From Chryseosolibacter indicum (GTDB lineage: Bacteria; Bacteroidota; Bacteroidia; Cytophagales; Cyclobacteriaceae): a DNA stretch of 64,000 bases. The notes below the pieces were generated by a model, which worked only from the letters and a program-made list of their open reading frames with translations, had not been told where the DNA came from and searched no databases. The stretch spans positions 51,606-115,605 of the forward strand of contig NZ_JAHESD010000009.1 of the NCBI RefSeq assembly GCF_018598585.1, given 5' to 3'. The translations under genes and the position numbers were made by a program. This document shows, piece by piece, positions 27,219-35,877 of the stretch. How positions within the stretch are numbered: the first letter of the stretch is position 1; the number at the start of each line of letters is the position of its first letter.

Positions 27219-28022
27219 CTATTCATTTTTAAGGAACCATCGGATTGAAGCTTGTGAAACTCCTTTTGGTATTTCATGTCCACCGTCAAATTCATTATAA
27301 TCTACTAAAACGCTTTGCTGTTTGAGTCGAGGTACAATACGTCTGCTGCAAGGATCTATTGGTAATACAGAATCTCTTGTACCATGTGAGATAAAAATAC
27401 GTGGCTTCCCTTTAGTTAATATCGTGTAAAAGAACCCGGGCGAGAAAGCGATAACGTGCGTGAATAAATCGCCATTCGTTAACCCCAGGCATAATGCATA
27501 AGAAGCGCCATCTGAAAAACCACCTATAGCAATTCGTGAAGTGTCTACTGAATATGTATTAAATACATGTTCTAATGCCTGATCTATATAAATGACATCA
27601 CGATCGAAGCCATCATTTGCAATGATATCCCACGTTTGTCCTCTAGAAGAGGGCGCTAATAAAATAATGTTATTCTCATCTGCATAGGCGCGAATTAGTG
27701 CGAGCCCATGTTCAGCATTACCTCCTGCACCATGAAGCATAACAGCAAGTGCAGCAGGACTATCTTTATTGTATCCTTTTGGTACGTACATCAATCCATC
27801 TCGTCCTTTATCCAGCTTCAGTTGTTGCAAACCTACGGTACCATCGCTGTTTTTAAGATTCTCCTTCGGCCTTGCCATTAGACGGCCTTGTCTGTAAACT
27901 TCTCTTTGCGTGACCATATTCCCTTCTTTCCCCTCTCCTGGCAAACTAGATTCAATATTGTTTTTACCGCATAGAATAGCAGTTATAGCGGTAACAGATA
28001 TAACAATTTTTAGAAGCAACAA
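27219..28022 (-). CDS. Exported alpha/beta-hydrolase (PHB depolymerase/feruloyl esterase-like)
   Basis: A 267-residue hydrolase. An N-terminal hydrophobic stretch (LLLKIVISVTAITAILC) marks an exported protein; the cysteine could be a lipidation site, but the lipobox is poor. The core has the oxyanion-hole strand VMLHGAGGNAEHG, the nucleophile elbow GGFSDGAS, an Asp in SHGTRDSVLP and the catalytic His in GGHEIP. These features fit secreted esterases of the LpqC/PHB-depolymerase group. The start is TTG at 28022 (an ATG occurs only at 27917, after the signal). The substrate is unknown. Confidence 0.8.
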   Translation of the reverse strand: MLLLKIVISVTAITAILCGKNNIESSLPGEGKEGNMVTQREVYRQGRLMARPKENLKNSDGTVGLQQLKLDKGRDGLMYVPKGYNKDSPAALAVMLHGAGGNAEHGLALIRAYADENNIILLAPSSRGQTWDIIANDGFDRDVIYIDQALEHVFNTYSVDTSRIAIGGFSDGASYALCLGLTNGDLFTHVIAFSPGFFYTILTKGKPRIFISHGTRDSVLPIDPCSRRIVPRLKQQSVLVDYNEFDGGHEIPKGVSQASIRWFLKNE

Positions 28023-28052
28023 AATATATTGATGTCTCTTTTTATTATAACA

Positions 28053-28090
28053 AAGAAGACAGTTACGCTCTAAAACATAACTGTCCTCTT
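28053..28090 (-). terminator. Terminator of the small disordered-protein gene
   Basis: On the minus strand a 13-bp stem with one G:T pair (AAGAGGACAGTTA at 28078-28090 with TAACTGTCTTCTT at 28053-28065) is followed by the T-rich TTGTTATAAT. Its presence supports expression of the gene ending at 28140. Confidence 0.8.
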
Positions 28091-28139
28091 AAATATATAA
28101 TTTCGATAAATTAATTTGATCTGTCTGCTTATACGACAG

Positions 28140-28508
28140 TCAGTCTTCGCGATCAAAGTTATCAGGTATTGACATTACGTCCTCACTATTACCAAGAATA
28201 GCTCCGGTGGAACGACCTGTGTCATTCTCAACATCCCTGTTAATTGATTCCTTGATTCCCCGGCGCTCGTCATCACTAATACGACTAGCTGAAGAAGCTT
28301 CCGGTGTTTCGTTGTTTATGCTACCTGCGGTAGGTGCATCTGGTCCGCTGCTTATTATCTCACCAGACGTTACAGGACTGCCTGTTGCTATTTCGTCAGC
28401 GCTATTCTCTGCTCCTCCATTTCCTTCCGGCATCCTCGTAGCGTCTGTCCGTTCTACCGTACGCCTTGCATCTGTAAGACGTATGGATTGGCTTCTGTTT
28501 GTTTCCAT
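28140..28508 (-). CDS. Small acidic, probably disordered protein of unknown function
   Basis: A 122-residue hydrophilic protein without signal peptide, membrane helix or recognised domain. It is rich in Ser, Thr, Glu, Asp, Gly and Arg and almost free of aromatic residues (the only one visible is Phe in NFDRED), so it is probably intrinsically disordered. An opposite-strand ORF covers the same DNA, but the minus-strand frame has an ATG start and a strong terminator 50 bp after its stop. It lies between the aldolase and esterase genes. No function can be assigned. Confidence 0.6.
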   Translation of the reverse strand: METNRSQSIRLTDARRTVERTDATRMPEGNGGAENSADEIATGSPVTSGEIISSGPDAPTAGSINNETPEASSASRISDDERRGIKESINRDVENDTGRSTGAILGNSEDVMSIPDNFDRED

Positions 28509-28589
28509 GTTGATTAGTTTAAGAGAAACACCTCAGTGAAAAAAACAATACCAGAACTCCTTTACGCAGGCAACCGCATGCAATCAATT

Positions 28590-29648
28590 CTACTTAGCTA
28601 CTGACTCCAATACATTTAATTCCTGGAATGCAATAAGAAGTCGTTCCTTGATAGAAACTTCACCCTCACGAAGCCATACACGAGGATCATAATACTTTTT
28701 ATTAGGTGAATCACTGCCTGTTGGGTTTCCGATCTGAGATTCCAGGTAAGGCTGATTCTTCTTGTAGTATTTATGTATTCCACTCCAAAAAGCCCATTGT
28801 ATGTCTGTATCAATGTTCATCTTCACCACGCCATAATCAATTGCCTCACGTATCTTCTCTGGTTCACTACCTGAGCCTCCATGAAAAACAAAATTTATTG
28901 GATTGTGAGAAGTATTATGCTTTTTCTGTACATATTCCTGAGAGTTCTTTAAAATAGTTGGCTCCAGCTTTACATTTCCCGGGGCATAAACACCGTGCAC
29001 ATTTCCAAAAGAGGCAGCAATTACAAAATGGTCACTCACTTTCATTAACTCTTCGTAAGCGTAAGCCACTTCTTCAGGTTGTGTATACAGTTTCGAGTTT
29101 TCAACGTGCGAATTATCTACACCATCTTCCTCACCTCCCGTTACACCGAGCTCGATTTCGAGGAACATGTTAAGCTTTGTTAACTTTTCAAGATAACGTT
29201 TGCTGATCTCAATATTGTCCTTTATTGGCTCTTCTGAAAGGTCGATCATGTGCGATGAAAACAGCGGTTTACCATGGGCTTTAAAGAAAGCTTCACCTTC
29301 TTTGATCATGCCATCAACCCAAGGCAATAGTTTATGAGCGGCGTGATCTGTATTTAAAATCACAGGAACACCGTACAACTCGCTCACGGTATGTACATAG
29401 TTTGCCGCACTTACTGCACCTGCTATAGAAGCTTGTTGAGAATTATTCGGCAAAGACTTTCCTGCAAAAAAATGCGACCCTCCGTTTGAAAATTGGATAA
29501 TGACAGGGGAATTAATTGATTTAGCTGTTTCTAGTACAGCATTAATGGTGTTTGAATTGGTGACATTAACAGCAGGCAAAGCGAAATGCTTTGCTTTAGC
29601 ATCTGCAAATATCTGCTTGGCTGTTGTATAATCTGCAACGAGTGACAT
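28590..29648 (-). CDS. fbaA: Class II fructose-bisphosphate aldolase
   Basis: A 352-residue zinc-dependent aldolase of the E. coli FbaA (class IIA) type. Zinc and substrate residues are in LNTDHAAHKLLPW, EIELGVTGGEEDGVDNS, AASFGNVHGVYAPGN and FVFHGGSGSEPEKI, followed by KMNIDTDIQWAFW and the C-terminal DPRVWLREGE. It interconverts fructose-1,6-bisphosphate with dihydroxyacetone phosphate and glyceraldehyde-3-phosphate in glycolysis and gluconeogenesis. This is the one clearly central-metabolic gene in the 1-36 kb region; it appears monocistronic. Confidence 0.95.
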   Translation of the reverse strand: MSLVADYTTAKQIFADAKAKHFALPAVNVTNSNTINAVLETAKSINSPVIIQFSNGGSHFFAGKSLPNNSQQASIAGAVSAANYVHTVSELYGVPVILNTDHAAHKLLPWVDGMIKEGEAFFKAHGKPLFSSHMIDLSEEPIKDNIEISKRYLEKLTKLNMFLEIELGVTGGEEDGVDNSHVENSKLYTQPEEVAYAYEELMKVSDHFVIAASFGNVHGVYAPGNVKLEPTILKNSQEYVQKKHNTSHNPINFVFHGGSGSEPEKIREAIDYGVVKMNIDTDIQWAFWSGIHKYYKKNQPYLESQIGNPTGSDSPNKKYYDPRVWLREGEVSIKERLLIAFQELNVLESVAK

Positions 29649-29848
29649 GATATTAATTTAAAATTTCGACGATAAGTTAATTTAAATACTATTAAATGCA
29701 ATGCGCATTTATATTCAGTTATATCATTTACCCCTAATTGCCACTTCCAGGCCTACTTCATAACCTCCCATCCTATCCCCATATATGCCAGGAGCAGTTA
29801 AGAAAAACAAGCGGATCAACTGGCATTTTAATTTTCTTCTGTCAACCC

Positions 29849-30397
29849 ATGGAAAATATTGCAGAAATTAAACAGCCGGGTATTGCTCAGGGGCAACAAC
29901 CGGCTTCCGAGGGCCAGCTTTTACCCGTGCAGTTGAATATAAACGGCAAAAATTACCTGCTTCATCTTGAGCCATGGACAAGCCTTTTAGATGCGCTGAG
30001 AGAATATTTAGATCTAACGGGAACGAAGAAGGGCTGCGATCATGGACAATGTGGTGCCTGTACCATACTAGCAGATGGAAAACGTATTAATTCATGCCTA
30101 ACATTAGCAGTTATGTACGATGGCATACCGCTTACTACCATAGAAGGAGTAGCCGAAGGAGATACACTTCACCCTTTACAACAAGCATTTATCGACCACG
30201 ACGCTTTTCAATGCGGATATTGTACGCCAGGGCAAATTTGTTCCGCGATAGGTATGATGAAGGAAGGACGTGCACAGTCTTCCAATGATATTCACGAATT
30301 AATGAGCGGAAACCTTTGCCGGTGTGGCGCTTACAGCAACATCCATGATGCTATAGAACAAGTGATGGAAGAAAACATAAACCCCGAGAAAAAATGA
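29849..30397 (+). CDS. paoA: Aldehyde oxidoreductase 2Fe-2S subunit (PaoA/YagT-like)
   Basis: The small iron-sulfur subunit of a xanthine-dehydrogenase-family enzyme. From the ATG at 29849 it has 182 residues. The plant-type 2Fe-2S cluster ligands are in GCDHGQCGACTIL and NSCLTLA; the second cluster has FQCGYCTPGQICS and LCRCGAY. E. coli PaoA is exported by a Tat signal; here no twin-arginine motif is seen, even in the longer frame starting at 29738, so the complex is probably cytoplasmic. The stop overlaps the start of the FAD subunit in an ATGA. It transfers electrons from the molybdenum site to FAD. Confidence 0.9.
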   Translation: MENIAEIKQPGIAQGQQPASEGQLLPVQLNINGKNYLLHLEPWTSLLDALREYLDLTGTKKGCDHGQCGACTILADGKRINSCLTLAVMYDGIPLTTIEGVAEGDTLHPLQQAFIDHDAFQCGYCTPGQICSAIGMMKEGRAQSSNDIHELMSGNLCRCGAYSNIHDAIEQVMEENINPEKK

Positions 30398-31428
30398 ACA
30401 GGTTCTCTTATACAAAAACACATACATTAGAAGAGGCAATCCATGAGGTTATCCCTAATGACGGAACGAAGTTTATCGCTGGTGGCACAAACCTTATTGA
30501 TCTGATGCGTGCTAATATCGAACGACCTGATCATCTGATCGACATCACACATCTCGATCTTCATCAGATCGAAGAGACAGAACAAGGAGGTTTGAGATTA
30601 GGAGCTTTAGCTAAAAATTCTGATACGGCTTATCATGAGTTGGTACAAAAGCGATATCCTTTATTAGCAAAAGCAATTCTTGCCGGAGCTTCGCCGCAAT
30701 TAAGGAACATGGCAACAAACGGAGGAAATCTCCTACAACGCACCCGATGCTACTATTTCTATGATACAGCAACGCCTTGCAATAAACGCATACCAGGGCA
30801 AGGGTGCTCTGCTATTCATGGTTATAACCGTATTCATGCCATATTAGGGACAAGCGATTATTGTATCGCCACACATCCTTCTGATATGTGTGTGGCACTT
30901 GCAGCATTGGATGCAATCGTAAACGTTAAAGGTAGGGAAGGAGAAAGAACCATTGCATTTAATGATTTTCATCGACTGCCTGATGACGCCGCGCATATTG
31001 ATTCAACCCTTAGGCAAGGCGAACTTATAACCTCTATTGAACTCCCGGCGAAGGGATTTGAGAAACATTATCAGTATGTAAAAGTGAGAGACCGAAGGTC
31101 GTATGCTTTCGCACTGGTTTCCGTGGCCGCAGCATTAAACTTGGACGGAGATAGCATTGCTGAAGCACGCATTGCTTTAGGGGGAGTAGCGCACAAACCG
31201 TGGCGCGACGTTGAAGCTGAAACCTTTCTTCAGGGAAAAGTTGCTGAACCTGAAAATTTTGAAAAGGCAGCAGAAATGATTCTTAAAGAAGCAAAAGGCT
31301 ATAAGTACAATATGTTTAAGATAGAGCTTGCAAAACGTGCAATTGTACGTGCCTTAACAGAGGCAAGAGATCTTCAAACACCTGAACCGCTTAACTGTTA
31401 CACCTACAACCGTCACCATCAACTTTAA
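30394..31428 (+). CDS. paoB: Aldehyde oxidoreductase FAD subunit with 4Fe-4S insertion (PaoB/YagS-like)
   Basis: A 344-residue FAD-binding subunit. The FAD motif FIAGGTNLIDLMRANIERP is near 27-47 and NMATNGGNLLQRTRC at 105-119. Cys119, Cys129, Cys138 and Cys157 fall in an insertion matching the extra 4Fe-4S cluster that distinguishes PaoB from most xanthine dehydrogenase FAD subunits. The start overlaps the paoA stop (ATGA), showing translational coupling, and paoC begins 11 bp after the stop. The three genes therefore encode one alpha-beta-gamma complex. Confidence 0.92.
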   Translation: MNRFSYTKTHTLEEAIHEVIPNDGTKFIAGGTNLIDLMRANIERPDHLIDITHLDLHQIEETEQGGLRLGALAKNSDTAYHELVQKRYPLLAKAILAGASPQLRNMATNGGNLLQRTRCYYFYDTATPCNKRIPGQGCSAIHGYNRIHAILGTSDYCIATHPSDMCVALAALDAIVNVKGREGERTIAFNDFHRLPDDAAHIDSTLRQGELITSIELPAKGFEKHYQYVKVRDRRSYAFALVSVAAALNLDGDSIAEARIALGGVAHKPWRDVEAETFLQGKVAEPENFEKAAEMILKEAKGYKYNMFKIELAKRAIVRALTEARDLQTPEPLNCYTYNRHHQL

Positions 31429-31439
31429 TCTGCAAGACA

Positions 31440-33695
31440 ATGAATGCTTCAAATACAACAAATACGGACACCAGTTATATAGGAAGACCAGTCAATAGAG
31501 TTGACGGCGTACTTAAGGTTACAGGCAAAGCACAGTATGCAGGGGAATATAATACATCAGGCTTGCTGCATGGTATTGTAATATGTAGTCCAATACCACG
31601 CGGAAAGATAACTTCGGTGAGTACAAGCGATGCGCTAAAAGTAAAGGGAGTTAAGAAAGTATTTACTCATGAAAACGTGAAAGGCCTCCCGTGGTTCGAT
31701 TTAAGTTACAAGGATATGGAGCTTCTACCTGGCTCACCTTTTAGGCCATTTTACAGTAATGAGATTTTATTCAGCCAACAACCTGTAGCGTTGGTAGTTG
31801 CTGAAAGTCTTGAGTTAGCAAGGTATGCTTCAACTCTTGTGCGCATCCAGTACGAGACGGCAGAGTTTGAGACAAGTCTTGAGCGAAATCTTAAAAAAGG
31901 GTTTACACCACGGCGGGGAAAGACAGGATATGAAAAACCGAAGTCACGAGGGAAAGCAGAACGCGCATTGAAAAAAGCAGATGTAAAAGTTGAGGCGGCA
32001 TATTTCCACGGCGCAGAGCATCACAATCCAATGGAAATGTTCTCTTCTACTGTTTTGTATGAGAACGATGATAAGCTGACGATATACGATAAAACACAAG
32101 GTGTGCTAAATAGCCAGAGTTACGTTACACGTGTCTTTGGTTTAAAGAGTAAGAATGTTAGGGTATTGTCACCTTTTGTAGGTGGAGCATTTGGTTCAGG
32201 TCTCAGACCTCAATATCAGCTATTCATGTCAGTGCTCGCAGCACTGGATTTAAAGCAATCAGTAAGAGTTACGTTAACCAGGCAACAAATGTTTTCGTTT
32301 GGGCACAGGCCAATCACCTGGCAAAAGCTGGAGCTCGGTGCTAACAAAGAAGGAAGGTTAATGGGAATAAGTCACACAGCTATTTCTGAAACCTCACGGT
32401 TTGAAACTTACACTGAAAATGTTGTAAACTGGTCGGGCAGGCTTTACGAGTGTGAGAATGTTAGACTGGATTACCAGCTCGTTCCGTTGGATGTCAACTC
32501 TCCCCTTGATATGCGCGCCCCTGGTGCTGCCACCGGTGTACTAGCCCTTGAATGTGCCATGGACGAACTTGCTTATGCGCTAAACATCGACCCGCTGGAG
32601 CTGAGATTAAAAAACTATACAGAAATAGATCCTGCTATGAAGAGGGCGTTCTCAAGCAAAAATCTTATGGATTGCTATAAGCAGGGAGCAGAACATTTTG
32701 GATGGGAGAAGAGGTCGTATCAGCCGCGGTCGATGAAGGATGGCAAACATCTTATTGGCTGGGGCATGTCTTCAGGTATGTGGGATGCCATGATGATGCC
32801 TGCACGCGCAAAGGCAAGATTAACGCCAGATGGAAAACTGACAGTAAGCAGTGCAACGGCAGACATAGGAACAGGAACATATACCATTATGACACAGATA
32901 GCTGCTGAAACGTTAGGTCTGCCTCTTAATGATGTTACATTTATGTTGGGAGACAGTAGTTTCGTTTTTGCTCCTTTTGAAGGTGGCTCATCTACTGCAG
33001 CCTCTGTAGGCACTGCTGTCCTCTATGTGTGCCAGAACATTAAAGAAGAAGTTTTCAAACTTGCACAGAAAATTGACGGATCACCTTTTCACAATACGTC
33101 AATCGAGAAGGTAGTATTTGCAAACGGATATATTACATCCGAGGACGACCCTCAACAAACAATTGCAATTGCTGAAGTATTACAAAGGTCAGGAGTAAAA
33201 TTTATTGAAGAAAAAAGTACAGACCTGAAGCTTAAGAATTTAATTAAGCAGGGAAAGTATTCACGAAATACGCATTCAGCCGTCTTTGTAGAAGTCAAAG
33301 TAGATGAAGATTTGGGAATGATCAGCGTTACCCGCGTGGTGAGTGCGGTTGCAGCTGGCACAATCATCAACCCCAAAACTTCGCGTAGCCAGGTATTGGG
33401 TGGAGTAATATGGGGAATATCAATGGCATTGCATGAAGATACCTTTCTGGACAATAACCTTGGCAGATTCATGAATCATGACCTTGCCGAATATCATATT
33501 CCTGTTCATGCTGATAACCCTGAAATAGAAGTAATCTTTGTAAGGGAAAAAGATGAAATAATAAATCCTCTTGGGGTGAAAGGTTTAGGAGAAATAGGAA
33601 TTATCGGGGTTGCCTCCGCAGTAGCCAATGCCGTCTTCCATGCCACCGGAAAACGTGTCAGAGAATTTCCTATTACTTTGGATAAAGTATTTTAA
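31440..33695 (+). CDS. paoC: Aldehyde oxidoreductase molybdopterin subunit (PaoC/YagR-like)
   Basis: The 751-residue molybdenum-cofactor subunit. It begins with IGRPVNRVDGVLKVTGKAQYAGEY, typical of the family, has the cofactor-binding FVGGAFGSGLRP and MRAPGAATGVLALECAMDELA, and ends with the active-site glutamate in VKGLGEIGIIGVASAVANA. These enzymes oxidise aromatic and other aldehydes to acids; by analogy with E. coli PaoABC the role would be aldehyde detoxification, which fits the AKR and ALDH genes nearby. No PaoD-like maturation chaperone is visible in the window. Confidence 0.92.
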   Translation: MNASNTTNTDTSYIGRPVNRVDGVLKVTGKAQYAGEYNTSGLLHGIVICSPIPRGKITSVSTSDALKVKGVKKVFTHENVKGLPWFDLSYKDMELLPGSPFRPFYSNEILFSQQPVALVVAESLELARYASTLVRIQYETAEFETSLERNLKKGFTPRRGKTGYEKPKSRGKAERALKKADVKVEAAYFHGAEHHNPMEMFSSTVLYENDDKLTIYDKTQGVLNSQSYVTRVFGLKSKNVRVLSPFVGGAFGSGLRPQYQLFMSVLAALDLKQSVRVTLTRQQMFSFGHRPITWQKLELGANKEGRLMGISHTAISETSRFETYTENVVNWSGRLYECENVRLDYQLVPLDVNSPLDMRAPGAATGVLALECAMDELAYALNIDPLELRLKNYTEIDPAMKRAFSSKNLMDCYKQGAEHFGWEKRSYQPRSMKDGKHLIGWGMSSGMWDAMMMPARAKARLTPDGKLTVSSATADIGTGTYTIMTQIAAETLGLPLNDVTFMLGDSSFVFAPFEGGSSTAASVGTAVLYVCQNIKEEVFKLAQKIDGSPFHNTSIEKVVFANGYITSEDDPQQTIAIAEVLQRSGVKFIEEKSTDLKLKNLIKQGKYSRNTHSAVFVEVKVDEDLGMISVTRVVSAVAAGTIINPKTSRSQVLGGVIWGISMALHEDTFLDNNLGRFMNHDLAEYHIPVHADNPEIEVIFVREKDEIINPLGVKGLGEIGIIGVASAVANAVFHATGKRVREFPITLDKVF

Positions 33696-33706
33696 CAGAA
33701 TAACAA

Positions 33707-33740
33707 ACGCATGGTTTGGTGTAAGTCACTAAAACCATGC
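33707..33740 (+). terminator. Stem-loop after paoABC, probable terminator
   Basis: A perfect 10-bp stem (CGCATGGTTT at 33707-33716, AAACCATGCG at 33731-33740) starts 12 bp after the paoC stop. The following CTTAATTATA is only weakly T-rich. Confidence 0.6.
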
Positions 33741-33864
33741 GCTTAATTATATACCTCTCTAATTACTAAATTCTACTCTGTCCCCCTCCTCCCCTTGTCA
33801 TGCCTAGCAAAGTATAATTGGAAATCGTTATATTGGAGAGATCATTTATATAAATATTAACAGC

Positions 33865-35190
33865 TTGCAGCCTCCGGCAATCCAATTACAAACAGAAAGC
33901 AATAAACACAGGATAACACAATATCTCTCCCGGTTACATCCTTTCTGGTTTACTTTATATGCTTCTCTCACGGCCTTTAGTTTATACACTTGCGTTTTTG
34001 CGTTTCGTAAAGCTTTCACTGCGGCAACTTTTGAAGAGTCAGCATTTCTTGGAGTAAGTTACAAGGTATGGCTTGTTACATTCCAGGTAATAGGGTACGG
34101 TCTTTCTAAGTTTATAGGCATAAAAGTAATTTCAGAATTAAAAGCTCAATCTCGGGCACTCGGCATACTGGCCATGATAACCATTGCAGGATTGTCATGG
34201 TTATTATTTGCAATAACCCCTAAACCGTATAATTTAATTTTCCTTTTTACAAATGGCTTCCCTTTAGGAATGGTATGGGGCATGGTGTTTGGATATCTTG
34301 AAGGAAGAAGAACAACAGAAGTATTGGGCGCAGCTCTTTCTGTGAGCTTTATTTTTTCAGCAGGGTTATGTCGTTCAGTAGGTAGTTATATTATGCAAGC
34401 GTGGCATGTTAGTGAAACCTGGATGCCTTTTGTAACATGTTGTCTTTTTCTGTTGCCGCTGCTTCTTTTTTTATGGCTCCTGGATAAAGTACCTCCTCCA
34501 AGCGTATTAGATGAAGAATTAAGAACTAAAAGAAAACCGATGCTGCATGAAGAACGAAAGCATTTCCTTAAGTCTTTCTTTCCCGGAATCGTGTTGTTCG
34601 TTACAGTATATGTATTACTCACCATCTTCAGAGATTTCCGTGATAATTTTTCAGCAGAAGTTTGGAAAGTACTGGGTTATGGAAACTCCTCAGCAATTTA
34701 TACCAAGACTGAAGTACCTGTATCCATTGCTGTTCTTGTAGTAATAGGAAGCCTCATGTTAATAAAAAACAACAAAACAGCATTAATGGTCAACCATCTT
34801 ATTATCGCGCTTGGGATGGCAATGATTGGCGTTAGTACGTTGCTATTTGAAAACAACCAGATTAGTCCTCCCACCTGGATGATACTTATAGGCACAGGGC
34901 TGTACCTCGGATACGTACCGTTCAACAGTGTATTTTTTGATAGGCTTATCGCCGCCTTTAACTATGTCGGCACCGTAGGATTTATCATGTACGTAGCAGA
35001 CTCCTTTGGCTACCTGGGAAGTGTAGGTGTCCTGCTGTTTAAGGAATTCAGTTACGCAAAATTAAGTTGGCTTAACGTATTTATTTCTTCTGGATATATT
35101 GTATCCGTATCTGGAGGAATACTAATTCTCTGCTCAGCGACTTACTTTCATTTCAAGCACAAGATTTGGAAAGCCACCTTCCCCGTTTAA
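33865..35190 (+). CDS. DUF5690-type major-facilitator-like membrane protein
   Basis: A 441-residue polytopic membrane protein with about 12 helices, beginning HPFWFTLYASLTAFSLYTCVFAFRKAF, which matches the DUF5690 family found in Bacteroidota and related to MFS transporters. Other recognisable parts are FPLGMVWGMVFGYLEGRR and YLGYVPFNSVFFDRLIAAF. The substrate is unknown. No ATG precedes the first helix; TTG at 33865 is the best start (an ATT lies upstream in frame). Its 3' end overlaps the convergent gene by 57 bp. Confidence 0.8.
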   Translation: MQPPAIQLQTESNKHRITQYLSRLHPFWFTLYASLTAFSLYTCVFAFRKAFTAATFEESAFLGVSYKVWLVTFQVIGYGLSKFIGIKVISELKAQSRALGILAMITIAGLSWLLFAITPKPYNLIFLFTNGFPLGMVWGMVFGYLEGRRTTEVLGAALSVSFIFSAGLCRSVGSYIMQAWHVSETWMPFVTCCLFLLPLLLFLWLLDKVPPPSVLDEELRTKRKPMLHEERKHFLKSFFPGIVLFVTVYVLLTIFRDFRDNFSAEVWKVLGYGNSSAIYTKTEVPVSIAVLVVIGSLMLIKNNKTALMVNHLIIALGMAMIGVSTLLFENNQISPPTWMILIGTGLYLGYVPFNSVFFDRLIAAFNYVGTVGFIMYVADSFGYLGSVGVLLFKEFSYAKLSWLNVFISSGYIVSVSGGILILCSATYFHFKHKIWKATFPV

Positions 35191-35772
35191 TTCACTTACT
35201 GTAGGATTATGATAACGTTGCTTGTTATAAAACCTGATAACTTTGATAGTTGAAGAAAGATCTCTCATACCAAGGTTTTGCTCCTGTACATATTTTGAAA
35301 GCTTTCTTTCTGATTGTAACAACTTTGGATAAATCTTGTTTTTAAACTCCTTCAGGTTAACAAGATTCTCATTATCCAATACGAAATATGCATATGATAC
35401 CGACCCTTTTTGTTCGTCGTAGCGATCAATTAGATGCCTGCGAAGAACACTAACTTCTCCCTGCAGTACAACTTCATAAAGCCTGCTGGTTGAAAACACA
35501 TCGTTACCCTGCTTAATAGATGTAAACTTCCTGTTAATATTTAAAAAAGTATCATGCACAAAAGCAGAACATATCTTATGAGCAGGAAACACTTCTATTT
35601 GTTCGTTGTTGCTCGTCTTGAACAATACAATATCGTACTCGGGTTTTATCTGTAAGAAGCCTGACAATACTTCCCCGGTTTTAAGTACTACCGAACCTTC
35701 ATTCCAAGTAGTTCCTGCCCGAAGCGCCAAAGCGGATAGTAAGATTATCCATATAAACAGAATGCGCTTCAT
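35134..35772 (-). CDS. Exported protein of unknown function
   Basis: A 212-residue protein with a signal peptide (MKRILFIWIILLSALALRAG). The mature part opens with WNEGSVVLKTGEVLSGFLQIKPEYDIVLFKTSNN, a beta-rich pattern resembling small SH3-like or LSm-like strands seen in other exported Bacteroidota proteins, followed by a helical region (LKEFKNKIYPKLLQSERKLSKYV). No name is recognised. Its C-terminal 18 residues are encoded opposite the last codons of the DUF5690 gene. Confidence 0.65.
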   Translation of the reverse strand: MKRILFIWIILLSALALRAGTTWNEGSVVLKTGEVLSGFLQIKPEYDIVLFKTSNNEQIEVFPAHKICSAFVHDTFLNINRKFTSIKQGNDVFSTSRLYEVVLQGEVSVLRRHLIDRYDEQKGSVSYAYFVLDNENLVNLKEFKNKIYPKLLQSERKLSKYVQEQNLGMRDLSSTIKVIRFYNKQRYHNPTVSELNGEGGFPNLVLEMKVSR

Positions 35773-35877
35773 GTTAATTTACGTAACATGAATTTAATAA
35801 TAAATTAACATGCCAGCAATTGCTCTTATAAAGGATCTAATTTTTTTGTATAACAAATAACATCGACCTTTTAAACC

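Noticed and set aside
28207..28539. 110-codon plus-strand frame opposite the disordered-protein gene
   Set aside because: The minus-strand frame has the better start and a matching terminator; the plus-strand one lacks both.
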